30,499 nucleotides of DNA from an uncultured Collinsella sp. (GCA_900545075.1 UQXT01000009.1:1-30499); one strand, 5' to 3'. Numbered from the stretch's first letter, positions 8,292 to 16,861 are shown. The notes: a model not told the origin generated them from the letters alone. Numbers and translations: made by a program.

Positions 8292-11200
8292 ATGGCGCAG
8301 GGGACGTTTGTGCAGGCGCTCCGGAAAGAGGCGGCGCTGAGTGGCACCTTTATGAAGGGGCGTTCGCTCATGCTCAACGGCGCCGTGCTGTCGATCGAGG
8401 ACAGCGGCTCGCGCTTCTCCAAAAATGTGACTATCGAGGGCACGGTGCGCGGCTCGCGCGGCGACCTGTACAAGACGCACGTGGCGCTCGACATGGACGA
8501 GCACGAGGTGATCGACTACGACTGCGATTGCCCCGCCGCCTATCGCTACCCCGATATGTGCAAGCACGCTATTGCCACGGCTCTGGCGTATTTGGATGCC
8601 AGCGGCGCCGAGCCCGTCGAAGGTTTGCGCACGCCGGTCCGCACGTTTGCGGCGCAGCCGAAACAGCCCGCGCGCAACGCGCCCAAAGCGCCGGCCGTCA
8701 ATCCCAACTTTCCCTTTCCGGCGCCCGTCCCCACGAGTCCCAGCCTCATGGCGGCGCTCTCCGATCTTTCGGACGCGCGCATGGATGAGCTGGCGAGCAT
8801 GCGCTGCAAGCTCGCCAGCAGTGTGGATCCCGATGCCCCCAAGGCGGTGTTGGAACCCTCGCTGGTGCCGTACTACAATCCACTGTTTGCCGACCGCTTT
8901 AGCTGGGCGCTCGAGCTTCGCATTCGCTGTGGATCGGTGTCCTACGTGGTTAAGGATATCGACGGCATGGCCGATGCCTATGTGCGCGGCGGTACGTTCT
9001 CCTATGGCAAGAAGCTTACGTTTGTCCATGTGCCCGAGGCTTTCGATGACGTGTCGACAAAGCTGCTCGACTTTATCGCAATGACGGTCGCCTATCTAGG
9101 CGATATTACGAGCTCGCGCTCGGCGTCGTATGACTTTGCCCGCAACGGTTTTGTCGCCGAGCGTCAGTTGCCGGTATCCGAGTATTCCGTCGTGTCCGTG
9201 CTGGACCTGCTGCGTGGCCGGACCATTTCCTTTGAACCTGCCTGGTCGCGGGGGACGACGACGCATCGCTCCTACGAGGTGGCAGTCGAGCCGTCGCCGC
9301 AGGGGAAGGGCGAAGTCCCGGCTAAGCGCCCGCCGCTCCTTGCCGCCAAGATTGCACCGGCGGCGGGAGGCAGCTACGACTTGCGCCTGCCGGCCGATAC
9401 GTACTGCTTTGTCGCAGGCGACGCAGCCTATCTGGTCGATACGCGCCGCGCGCGCCGTACCGACACGGCGTTTGCCCAACATGCGGCGCCGTTCCTATCG
9501 CACTTGTTGCCCTGCCGCACGCCGGTCCATATCGCTGCCGACCAGGTAGGCGAGTTCTGCCGCATGGCGCTGCCTATCTTGCGCGACTATACCGACCTGA
9601 CCGCTCCCGCCGCGCTCGACGCCGTGGCGCCCGAGCCGAGTTTTGCCATGGCGATTGGCGTCGACGATGGGCTCGTGACCTGCAAAATTACGGTTTCCTA
9701 CGGCGACTGGTCGGCAGATCTCTTTAGTCTGGGCGCTCCGGGCAGCCCCTTCGAAGAGCAGCGCCCGGGCGTGCCGCCGCGCGATGAGGTGGCAGAGTTT
9801 CGCATTATGGACACGGCGGCCCTGTATTTCGATTTCTACGAGGGCGGTCTGGCGTTTGAGGAGCGCGATGACGAGAGCCTGTTCTGCCTGCTGACCGAGG
9901 GCCTGTCCGCCCTGTCCGAGCTGGGTGAGGTCATGCTCAGCGACCGTCTGCGCCAGATTTCGGTGCGCCCCGCGCCCAAGCTCTCGGTTCGTGCGACCGT
10001 CAAGAGCAATCTGCTCGACGTCGAACTGGGCGCGAGCGGCCTTTCGGCGTCAGACCTTGCCATCTACCTCGACTCCTACAAGCGTCACCAGACGTTTGCG
10101 CGCCTTACGTCCGGCGACATCATTCGCCTGGACGAGGGCGCTCGAGCCGCGTTTGGCCTCGCCGAGGACTTGGGTGTCGATGCCGTCGACCTGCTCGACG
10201 GCGTGTCGCTTCCCGCATCGAGCACCCTGTTCGTCGATAGCATGCTCGCGCGCACGCCCGCGCTCGAGGCCGATCGCGACGCTGCGTTCCGCCGTACCGT
10301 CGAGCGTCTGGACACGCTCGGCAAGATGGACTTTACGGTGCCGGCATCGCTCAAGGCAACGATGCGCGGCTACCAGGTCGACGGATACCAGTGGCTCGGC
10401 TCGCTCGAACACCTGGGCCTTGGCGGCATCTTGGCCGACGACATGGGCCTGGGCAAAACGCTCCAGATGATCGCGCATATCCTGGCGCGTGTGGAGGCGG
10501 GGGACACCAAGCCCACGCTCGTGGTATGCCCGGCCTCACTCGTGTACAACTGGACTGCCGAGCTGGAGCGCTTTGCGCCCTCGCTGGATGTGTGCGCCAT
10601 CGTGGGCGCCAAGGCTCAACGCCGCGTGCAGATAGCAGGCGCCGACGAGCATAACGTGGTCGTGACGTCGTATGACCTTATGCGCCGCGATATCGACGAG
10701 TACGTCGAGCAGGATTTTGCCCGCGTGGTGCTCGATGAGGCCCAGTACATTAAAAATCCGCTCACGCAGGTGGCACGCGCCGCCAAGCGCCTGCCTGCCG
10801 GCGTGCGCTTTGCCCTGACGGGCACGCCCATCGAAAACCGCCTGTCCGAGCTCTGGAGCATCTTCGACTTTTTGATGCCGGGCCTTCTGGGTACGCGCGA
10901 GTCGTTTGCCAAGCGCTTTGAGAGCCCGGTCGAGCACGCCGAGGGTGACAGTGCCGCTCGCCTGCAGGCGCTCGTGTCGCCGTTTGTGCTGCGTCGCGTT
11001 AAGGAAGACGTGGTGGCCGATCTGCCTGAGAAGATCGAGGATACGGTGATGGCGCAACTTACCGGCGAGCAGCGCAAGCTCTACCTAGCCAACCAGGACC
11101 GCATTGCCCAACAAGTACAGCACCGCGAGGCCGGGGAGTTTAAGAAAGACAAGCTCAAGGTGCTTGCCGAGCTCACCAAGCTGCGTCAGATCTGCTGCGA

Positions 11201-11756
11201 CCCGCATCTGCACTATGCGGACTACAAGGCAGGAAGCGCCAAGCTCGATACATGCATGGAGCTCGTCCACGGCGCGCTCGACGGCGGTCACCGCATCTTG
11301 CTGTTCAGCCAGTTTACGGGCATGCTCGATATCATCGGCAAGCGCCTGGCCAAGGAGGACATCGCCTTCCTTAAGCTCACGGGCGCTTCGTCTAAGGAGA
11401 GTCGCGCCAAGATGGTTGCTCAGTTCCAAGCGGGCGAGGTGCCGGTGTTCTTGATTTCGCTCAAGGCGGGCGGCATGGGCCTTAATTTGACGGCTGCCGA
11501 CGTGGTCATCCACTACGACCCGTGGTGGAACGTGGCGGCGCAGGACCAGGCGACCGACCGCGCCCACCGCATTGGCCAGCAGCACACCGTGACCGTGTAC
11601 AAACTCATCGCCAAGGACACGATCGAGGAACGCATTATGCAGATGCAGGAGTCCAAGCGCGACCTGGTCAACAGCGTGCTCGGCGGCGATGGTATCTCGT
11701 CGGCGCTGTTTACCCGCGAAGATGTTCTGGCGCTGCTGGACGGCGACGGGCGCTAA
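8292..11756 (+). CDS. SWIM zinc-finger SNF2-family helicase/ATPase
   Basis: A 1154-aa protein from the RBS-supported ATG. Residues 78-92 form a SWIM zinc finger (C-D-C, then C-K-H: C78, C80, C90, H92). A long middle region of about 550 residues has no motif I recognise. The C-terminal half is a complete SNF2/RapA-type motor: D-D-M-G-L-G-K-T near residue 720 (Walker A), V-V-L-D-E-A-Q (DEAQ box), L-T-G-T-P-I-E-N-R, then the helicase C lobe with L-L-F-S-Q-F-T-G, G-G-M-G-L-N-L and the final D-R-A-H-R-I-G-Q. Such bacterial proteins are dsDNA translocases thought to remodel protein-DNA complexes or transcription; the exact substrate is unknown. It lies 28 bases after dnaE on the same strand, so they may be co-transcribed. 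An in-frame GTG at 8274 is a less likely start. Confidence 0.93.
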   Translation: MAQGTFVQALRKEAALSGTFMKGRSLMLNGAVLSIEDSGSRFSKNVTIEGTVRGSRGDLYKTHVALDMDEHEVIDYDCDCPAAYRYPDMCKHAIATALAYLDASGAEPVEGLRTPVRTFAAQPKQPARNAPKAPAVNPNFPFPAPVPTSPSLMAALSDLSDARMDELASMRCKLASSVDPDAPKAVLEPSLVPYYNPLFADRFSWALELRIRCGSVSYVVKDIDGMADAYVRGGTFSYGKKLTFVHVPEAFDDVSTKLLDFIAMTVAYLGDITSSRSASYDFARNGFVAERQLPVSEYSVVSVLDLLRGRTISFEPAWSRGTTTHRSYEVAVEPSPQGKGEVPAKRPPLLAAKIAPAAGGSYDLRLPADTYCFVAGDAAYLVDTRRARRTDTAFAQHAAPFLSHLLPCRTPVHIAADQVGEFCRMALPILRDYTDLTAPAALDAVAPEPSFAMAIGVDDGLVTCKITVSYGDWSADLFSLGAPGSPFEEQRPGVPPRDEVAEFRIMDTAALYFDFYEGGLAFEERDDESLFCLLTEGLSALSELGEVMLSDRLRQISVRPAPKLSVRATVKSNLLDVELGASGLSASDLAIYLDSYKRHQTFARLTSGDIIRLDEGARAAFGLAEDLGVDAVDLLDGVSLPASSTLFVDSMLARTPALEADRDAAFRRTVERLDTLGKMDFTVPASLKATMRGYQVDGYQWLGSLEHLGLGGILADDMGLGKTLQMIAHILARVEAGDTKPTLVVCPASLVYNWTAELERFAPSLDVCAIVGAKAQRRVQIAGADEHNVVVTSYDLMRRDIDEYVEQDFARVVLDEAQYIKNPLTQVARAAKRLPAGVRFALTGTPIENRLSELWSIFDFLMPGLLGTRESFAKRFESPVEHAEGDSAARLQALVSPFVLRRVKEDVVADLPEKIEDTVMAQLTGEQRKLYLANQDRIAQQVQHREAGEFKKDKLKVLAELTKLRQICCDPHLHYADYKAGSAKLDTCMELVHGALDGGHRILLFSQFTGMLDIIGKRLAKEDIAFLKLTGASSKESRAKMVAQFQAGEVPVFLISLKAGGMGLNLTAADVVIHYDPWWNVAAQDQATDRAHRIGQQHTVTVYKLIAKDTIEERIMQMQESKRDLVNSVLGGDGISSALFTREDVLALLDGDGR

Positions 11757-11905
11757 CCCGCTCGGGTGGGGCCGCCAGGGCGGATAGCCCGCGCTGTCCC
11801 ATCGTCCCTGCTCGTTATGTGTTCATTTGCCATGCCGTGGATGGTTCGCCTGCCTTTGGGCATAAGAACCTCGAGAACATCGGCACATCCGCAAAGGAGA
11901 ACATC

Positions 11906-12268
11906 ATGGCGAAATTCTTTAAGGACCCCGACGGCAAGCTCATTGCCGCCCTTGGCAACGACGTTGCAACCCCTGCCGGTTGCACGGAGCTGACCGCGAA
12001 CACCGAGGACGCGGCGCACGAGAAGCACGTGCCGGTCGTTGAGATCGAGCGCGACGGTCACGTAATCCGCGCACGCGTGGGCTCGGTCGAGCATCCCAGC
12101 CTGCCCGAGCACTATATTGAGTGGATCGCCCTTGAGGCCGAGGGCCGTCTGGAGGTCCATTACCTCGAGCCCGGCATGAAGCCCACGACGTTTTTTGCCG
12201 GCGGCTCCAAGACCGGTACCGTCTATGCCTACTGCAACCTGCACGGGCTGTGGTCCGCGACGTTCTAG
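11906..12268 (+). CDS. Superoxide reductase (desulfoferrodoxin/neelaredoxin family)
   Basis: A 120-aa protein with a full superoxide reductase iron site. It has E39-K40-H41 in E-K-H-V-P-V, H63 and H69 in H-P-S-L-P-E-H-Y-I-E-W-I, and C110 and H113 in C-N-L-H-G-L-W. These give the four His and one Cys iron ligands and the catalytic Lys of the family. It reduces superoxide to hydrogen peroxide without making oxygen, the usual defence of anaerobes, and acts in the cytoplasm. The N-terminal 35 residues resemble a remnant of the rubredoxin-like FeS4 domain but hold one Cys (C26) instead of four, so only the catalytic iron is expected. The start ATG follows AAAGGAGA. The same frame is open further upstream into the SNF2 gene, but those codons have no family similarity and lack an RBS. 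Confidence 0.93.
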   Translation: MAKFFKDPDGKLIAALGNDVATPAGCTELTANTEDAAHEKHVPVVEIERDGHVIRARVGSVEHPSLPEHYIEWIALEAEGRLEVHYLEPGMKPTTFFAGGSKTGTVYAYCNLHGLWSATF

Positions 12269-12288
12269 GAGCGTGCCCCCGCTCGGGG

Positions 12289-12294
12289 TATCAT
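12289..12294 (+). promoter_or_regulatory. Possible -10 element before the NadE-like gene
   Basis: TATCAT preceded by GGGG, 92 bases before the ATG at 12386. The context resembles that at 4415. No clear -35 is seen, so confidence is low. If real, the hairpin at 12315-12346 would lie in the transcribed leader. Confidence 0.25.
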
Positions 12295-12314
12295 AGCTAG
12301 CATATGCACATGCG

Positions 12315-12346
12315 AGCGCCGACTGCATCATGCGGCCGGCGCTTTT
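12315..12346 (+). terminator. Hairpin with short T-tract after the superoxide reductase gene
   Basis: AGCGCCG at 12315-12321 pairs with CGGCGCT at 12337-12343. A 15-base loop lies between the arms and itself can pair GCA with TGC. TTT then A follows. It would end superoxide reductase transcripts. If transcription instead starts at the possible -10 just upstream, it would act as a leader attenuator for the next gene. Confidence 0.45.
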
Positions 12347-12385
12347 ACTACGATTTCGATGGTTTACGACGGAAAGGGCTGAGCC

Positions 12386-14371
12386 ATGAAGCTCGCGCTT
12401 GCACAGATCGATATGCGCCTGGGTGATACTGAGGGCATTTGCGGCCGCATCGAGGACCAGGCTCGCCTGGCTCATGAGCGCGGCGCGCGCGTGCTGTGCG
12501 TTCCGGCCCCGCTCTTTATGGGCGCCATGCCGGGCAGTCTGGTGGGTGCTGCCGATTTTGAGCACGATATGCTGACGGGCCTGACGGGCGTTGCCGAGCG
12601 CATCCAAGAGCTCGATATGATCTGCATCGTGCCCGCTGCGGTTTCGTTTGAGGGCCAGCCCCTGCTTGACTATATGATGCTTAAGGATGGTCGCGTGGTG
12701 CCTGCGCGCACAAGCATCGCCCTGCAGCGTGGCGAGAGCAACGACGCGCGTTGGGCGCCTCCGGTGTTTGACGTGGACGGCGTGCGCATCGCCGTGATTT
12801 TTGACTTGGACCGCGAACTCGAGATGCTGCCGACCGGTGTTGACCTCATTGCGTATTTCCAATTCAACGCGTTTGACATGACCGACCGCGAGACCGCCGC
12901 CGTCGCCGCCGTGCGCAGCGGTGCCTACCGCAAGATCGCCTCCAAGCGCAGCGTGTGGTTTGCCTGCATGGCGCCGGTCGGTGCCTATGACGAGTCGGTG
13001 TATACCGGCGGTTCGTTTGTGCTCGACGACTGCGGTCGCGTGGTGGCCCAGGCGCCGTGCTTTGAGGAGAGCCTGCTGGTTCAGGAGATTCAGCGCGGCG
13101 TGATGCTCGATGCCCTGGAGGACCATGAGCTGCCCCAGTTTCGCTCCGAGGAGTGGCTGTGGCAGGCGCTGGTGCTTGCCGTGCGCGACAATGCCCGCGC
13201 CCGCGGCGCTTCGCGTGCCGTGGTGGCGCTCGAGGGCGATTTGCCGTCGTCCCTGGTGGCAGCGCTTGCCGTCGATGCCTTGGGTCCTCGTAACGTAATT
13301 GGTCTGGTGCTGGGGCGCAATCGCATCTTTACGCCGGCGCAGGAGGAAGCCGAAGCCGCCCGCTGTTCTGCTGTTCGCTCAATCGCTGAGCGCCTGCACA
13401 TTCGCACCGTCGAGCGCGATGCGCCGGATGCGGCGCGCGTACTTGATCGCGACGTGTCGGCGGGCGATGCCGAGCGTCTGCGTTCGCGTGCGCTGGGCCT
13501 GATGCTCGAGGATACGGCGCTCGAGCTGGGCGCCATGGCGTTGAGCCCGCTTTCCAAGACTGAGTATGCACTGGCAGCGCCCGCGCTGTCCGGCGGCTAC
13601 CAGGGAGACTTTGCGCCCTTTGGCGACGTGTATCTGTCGACGCTCGAGTTTGTGGCACGCGTGCGCAACCGCGCCTCGGCCGTGGTGCCCCAAGAGCTCG
13701 TGACGCTCAACGCGGTAGAGGATTGCATGGATCGCGTGCTGGCGCAGGCACTCTCGACGCTCGCCGGTCCGGTTGATATGCTCGATCGCGCGGCGCAGCT
13801 GCTTGGCGGGCTTGAGCCGGGCGAGGTCGATGGTGCGCTTGAGTCGCACGTGGACCGCAATCGACCTTTCGACGACATCCCGATGGCCGCCGGCAAGCCC
13901 GAGGCCTGCTCGCTGCTGCTGATGCTTGTGCGCCAGGGTGAGGCTGCTCGTCGCATGCTACCGATGGCCCCGATCGTTTCGGCCCGTTCGTTTGTCGAGC
14001 GCGCCTGGCCGTACATGCTTGCGTGGTCCGATCTGGGACTCAACGGCAAGGAACGCATGACGGTTGATTCGCTGGCACGCGCCGAGGTGCGCCGCTTTGC
14101 CGACGACGACACGAGTGACCGTATGCGCGGCGAGATGATGGACATATTGGGCGAGCTGCTGGGTATTTCGCCCGAGCAGATGGAAGAGCTGCGCTCCGAA
14201 GACGGTCAGCGTCGTTTGCATGAGGGCATGAAAAAGTTTGAGGGCGAGGTCCAGGACGCCATCGACAAGATGATGGGCGGCCAGGGCGGACCGCAGGGTG
14301 GGCCCCAGGGCACGCCGATGCCGCATCCGCCGGTGGATCCGAGGCAGTTTCCGTTCTTCTCGCAGAATTAA
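12386..14371 (+). CDS. NAD+ synthetase-like protein lacking catalytic motifs (probable pseudoenzyme)
   Basis: The 661-aa protein has the two-domain layout of glutamine-dependent NAD+ synthetase (NadE). It has an N-terminal nitrilase-fold part (A-L-A-Q-I-D, about residues 1-250) and an ATP-pyrophosphatase part (about 265-560). Both active sites look lost. The nitrilase Glu of the usual F-P-E is Ala41 in V-P-A. The nucleophile of the usual C-E-D-x-W is Phe139 in A-V-I-F-D. The S-G-G-x-D-S loop is E-G-D-L-P-S-S at 283-289, directly before the well-kept L-V-A-A-L-A-V-D-A-L-G-P. T-G-N-K-S-E is S-P-L-S-K-T-E. A tail follows that is rich in Met, Gly, Gln and Pro. The long intact frame and a good RBS (GGAAAGGG, 12371-12378) argue for a selected, possibly regulatory or scaffold role. 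The function is unknown. Confidence 0.85.
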   Translation: MKLALAQIDMRLGDTEGICGRIEDQARLAHERGARVLCVPAPLFMGAMPGSLVGAADFEHDMLTGLTGVAERIQELDMICIVPAAVSFEGQPLLDYMMLKDGRVVPARTSIALQRGESNDARWAPPVFDVDGVRIAVIFDLDRELEMLPTGVDLIAYFQFNAFDMTDRETAAVAAVRSGAYRKIASKRSVWFACMAPVGAYDESVYTGGSFVLDDCGRVVAQAPCFEESLLVQEIQRGVMLDALEDHELPQFRSEEWLWQALVLAVRDNARARGASRAVVALEGDLPSSLVAALAVDALGPRNVIGLVLGRNRIFTPAQEEAEAARCSAVRSIAERLHIRTVERDAPDAARVLDRDVSAGDAERLRSRALGLMLEDTALELGAMALSPLSKTEYALAAPALSGGYQGDFAPFGDVYLSTLEFVARVRNRASAVVPQELVTLNAVEDCMDRVLAQALSTLAGPVDMLDRAAQLLGGLEPGEVDGALESHVDRNRPFDDIPMAAGKPEACSLLLMLVRQGEAARRMLPMAPIVSARSFVERAWPYMLAWSDLGLNGKERMTVDSLARAEVRRFADDDTSDRMRGEMMDILGELLGISPEQMEELRSEDGQRRLHEGMKKFEGEVQDAIDKMMGGQGGPQGGPQGTPMPHPPVDPRQFPFFSQN

Positions 14372-14433
14372 GCTGGGGACGGGATTTGCTCCCAACGCCG
14401 ACACTTCAACTAAGCACTTTGGCCCCGTTGTGT

Positions 14434-14439
14434 TATTCT
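14434..14439 (+). promoter_or_regulatory. Possible -10 element of the ruvCAB operon
   Basis: TATTCT, 70 bases before the ruvC start and in the only gap upstream of the operon. The hexamer 17 bases further up (TAAGCA) is not a good -35 match. Confidence 0.3.
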
Positions 14440-14508
14440 AGAACAGACGTTCGTGAATGATGCGCGGGGCCTTGCCTTACGCTTGGCAAAAGACGAGGGG
14501 AGGTCGGC

Positions 14509-15030
14509 TTGGTCATTTTGGGTATCGACCCCGGTTTGGCCCATACGGGCTGGGGGATTATCGAGGAACGACGTGGCGAGGTTCGCTGCCGTGCCTACGG
14601 TTGTATCGAGACCAGCGCGGGCAGCCCGCTCGCGGTGCGCCTGTCGCATATCGCCCACGACCTCAAGGGCGTCGTCGAACGCTACCGTCCCGATACCGCG
14701 GCTATCGAGAGCATTTACTTTGGCGCTAACGTCCGCTCGGCCATCCCCACGGCGCATGCCCGCGGTGCCGCGCTCGTGGCGCTTTCGGAGTGCGCGCTCG
14801 AGATTGGCGAATACACGCCCATGCAGATTAAGCAGGCCGTGGTGGGCACGGGTGCCGCAGACAAGCGGCAGGTTGCCTACATGGTGCGCACGCTCACTCA
14901 GCTTGATCACGACCCACACCCAGACCATGCCGCCGATGCCCTGGCTTGCGCCATCTGTCACGTTAACCTAAGCCGTACCCGGGCGCTTACCGGCGGCGAG
15001 TTCTATCAACAGAGAGGAACCGGATACTGA
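14509..15030 (+). CDS. ruvC: Holliday junction resolvase RuvC
   Basis: A 173-aa endonuclease that resolves Holliday junctions handed over by RuvAB. The catalytic acidic residues are all visible: D7 in G-I-D-P-G, E67 in A-A-I-E-S, and D139/D143 in H-P-D-H-A-A-D-A-L-A. The start is TTG, chosen because GGGGAGGT at 14497-14504 sits 4 bases upstream and V-I-L-G-I-D-P-G follows at once, as in the family. The stop TGA at 15028-15030 overlaps the ruvA ATG by one base, so translation is coupled. First gene of ruvC-ruvA-ruvB. Confidence 0.97.
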   Translation: MVILGIDPGLAHTGWGIIEERRGEVRCRAYGCIETSAGSPLAVRLSHIAHDLKGVVERYRPDTAAIESIYFGANVRSAIPTAHARGAALVALSECALEIGEYTPMQIKQAVVGTGAADKRQVAYMVRTLTQLDHDPHPDHAADALACAICHVNLSRTRALTGGEFYQQRGTGY

Positions 15031-15650
15031 TGATCTCCCAGCTCCATGGAACGCTTGTCGAGGCCACGATGAGCTCGGCCGTCGTCGATGTATCGGGCGT
15101 GGGCTTTGAGCTCGGTATTTCGGGCAGCACTGCCGCCACGCTGCCTACGCCCGGCGGCGAGGTTCGCCTCTATACCCGTATGCAGGTGCGCGAGGACGCC
15201 ATGACGCTTTTTGGCTTTGCTTCCAAGGACGAGCGCACGATGTTCGATCGACTCGTTTCCGTCTCGGGCGTCGGCCCGCGTCTGGCGCTTGCCGTGCTTT
15301 CCACCTATACCGTGGGACAGCTGTATTCACTGGTGATGGCCGAGGATGACAAGGGCATGGCCAAGGTGCCCGGTGTGGGCAAAAAGACCGCCCAGCGCCT
15401 CATCTTGGAGCTCAAGAGTACCTTTGCCAAGGACAAGGGCTTTGTTCCGGTCGACGTAATCCCCGGTCAGGTTGCGATGCCGGTCCCCGCCGCCACTCCC
15501 TCGGCGATCGATGATGCCCGCGCGGCGCTCCTTTCCATGGGCTTTAGCCCGCAGGAGACCGAGGTTGCCCTGAGCGGGTATGATGGGCAGAATATGCGTG
15601 TCGAGGATCTGCTCGGCGCGGCGCTTAAGCGACTCGGAATGGATGCGTGA
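15030..15650 (+). CDS. ruvA: Holliday junction branch-migration protein RuvA
   Basis: A 206-aa junction-binding subunit. The N-terminal OB-fold begins M-I-S-Q-L-H-G. Two helix-hairpin-helix motifs follow: V-S-G-V-G-P-R near residue 80 and V-P-G-V-G-K-K-T near residue 115. The C-terminal domain III (about residues 155-206, A-R-A-A-L-L-S-M-G-F) contacts RuvB. Length and domain order are normal. The gene overlaps ruvC by one base at its start, and its TGA (15648-15650) shares one base with the ruvB ATG. AGAGAGG at 15011-15017 serves as RBS. Confidence 0.97.
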   Translation: MISQLHGTLVEATMSSAVVDVSGVGFELGISGSTAATLPTPGGEVRLYTRMQVREDAMTLFGFASKDERTMFDRLVSVSGVGPRLALAVLSTYTVGQLYSLVMAEDDKGMAKVPGVGKKTAQRLILELKSTFAKDKGFVPVDVIPGQVAMPVPAATPSAIDDARAALLSMGFSPQETEVALSGYDGQNMRVEDLLGAALKRLGMDA

Positions 15651-16717
15651 TGTGGGAAGCCGATGACTCTCAGGACTTGTGGGCGACGCCCGGTAACTCG
15701 CCGGCGGCATCCATGGCACACGGTGAGCGCATGGTGGGCTCGGAGCTGACGCCCGAAGACCTTGATGTTGACCGTACCCTGCGTCCCCAGCGCCTGGACG
15801 ACTACTGCGGTCAGGAGCATATCAAGCAGAGCCTTCGCGTGCTGATCGAGGCGGCGCAGAGCCGTGGCGAGACGCTCGATCACGTGATCTTTTCGGGCCC
15901 TCCGGGCCTGGGCAAGACCACGCTGGCCACCGTTATCGCCAACGAGCTGGGCGCTCAGATCAAGACGACGAGCGGCCCCGCTATTGCGCGTACCGGTGAC
16001 CTGGCAGCCATCCTGACTAACCTGCAGCCGGGTGACGTACTGTTTATCGACGAGATTCACCGTCTTAACCGCTCGGTCGAGGAAGTCCTGTATCCCGCTA
16101 TGGAGGACTTTGCGCTCGATATCGTGATCGGTAAAGGTCCGGCCGCTCGCTCGATTCGCCTGGATATCCCCAAGTTTACGCTGGTGGCGGCAACGACCCG
16201 CTCGGGTATGCTGACCGGCCCGCTGCGCGACCGCTTTGGCATTTCGTATCGCCTGGACTACTACACGGTCGAGGAGCTTGCCCAGATCGTGACGCGTTCG
16301 GCGACCATCCTGGGCGTGACGATCGACCATCCGAGCGCGCTCGAGATCGGCTCGCGCTCGCGTGGCACGCCGCGCTTGGCCAACCGTCTGCTCAAGCGTG
16401 TGCGCGACTATGCGCAGGTGCGTGGCAACGGCCCCATCGAGCTCGATATTTGCCGTCAGGCGCTCGAGTTTTTCGAGATCGATGAGCTTGGTCTGGACTG
16501 GATGGATATTCGCATCTTGGAGACGCTTGCCAAGACGTTCTCCGGTCGTGCCGTGGGACTTACGACCCTTGCCAGCGCGGTGGGCGAGGACCCGGGCACG
16601 CTCGAGGATGTCTATGAGCCCTATTTGCTGCAGTGCGGGTTGATGATTCGTACGCCGCAGGGCCGTCAGGCAACCCTTCGCACCTTTGAGCACCTGGGGA
16701 TTGAACCTACCGTTTAG
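15650..16717 (+). CDS. ruvB: Holliday junction branch-migration motor RuvB
   Basis: A 355-aa AAA+ ATPase. It has Walker A G-P-P-G-L-G-K-T-T (residues 83-91), Walker B L-F-I-D-E-I-H, sensor 1 in A-A-T-T-R-S-G, and the arginine finger region G-P-L-R-D-R-F-G. A winged-helix end (R-T-P-Q-G-R) closes the protein. It drives branch migration on RuvA-bound junctions. The ATG at 15650 overlaps the ruvA stop by one base, repeating the ruvC/ruvA arrangement. An in-frame GTG directly before it (15647) is possible but less likely. About 30 residues precede the conserved core, slightly more than in many RuvB proteins. There is no clear terminator before fhs. Confidence 0.97.
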   Translation: MWEADDSQDLWATPGNSPAASMAHGERMVGSELTPEDLDVDRTLRPQRLDDYCGQEHIKQSLRVLIEAAQSRGETLDHVIFSGPPGLGKTTLATVIANELGAQIKTTSGPAIARTGDLAAILTNLQPGDVLFIDEIHRLNRSVEEVLYPAMEDFALDIVIGKGPAARSIRLDIPKFTLVAATTRSGMLTGPLRDRFGISYRLDYYTVEELAQIVTRSATILGVTIDHPSALEIGSRSRGTPRLANRLLKRVRDYAQVRGNGPIELDICRQALEFFEIDELGLDWMDIRILETLAKTFSGRAVGLTTLASAVGEDPGTLEDVYEPYLLQCGLMIRTPQGRQATLRTFEHLGIEPTV

Positions 16718-16745
16718 GGCGCTTTGTTTTGGCGGGCTGTTGGGC

Positions 16746-16790
16746 TATCGCCGGGCATCGGGTAAACATATCGCCGTTCATCGGTTATGG
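16746..16790. repeat. Two imperfect tandem 22-bp repeats, period 23, upstream of fhs
   Basis: TATCGCCGGGCATCGG at 16746-16761 and TATCGCCGTTCATCGG at 16769-16784 differ at two bases, and further partial similarity extends to 16790. The 23-bp period is about two helical turns. The second copy ends just upstream of the presumed fhs promoter, so an operator or activator site pair is plausible. Confidence 0.6.
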
Positions 16791-16792
16791 GC

Positions 16793-16821
16793 GTTTTACT
16801 ATTGCGCGCCCGTGCTATGCT
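16793..16821 (+). promoter_or_regulatory. fhs: Possible fhs promoter
   Basis: -10 TATGCT at 16816-16821, with TTTTAC at 16793-16798 as a poor -35 at 17-base spacing. It lies 40 bases before the fhs ATG and immediately after the tandem repeats. Confidence 0.4.
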
Positions 16822-16861
16822 GAATTGGTCTTTTTCTCATTCGGTAACGAAAGGACCGCCC

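Noticed and set aside
4424..8494. A 1356-codon open frame on the minus strand across dnaE
   Set aside because: It is antisense to an unmistakable dnaE. Strong G/C bias at third positions leaves the opposite strand open, and its translation is low-complexity with no family features.
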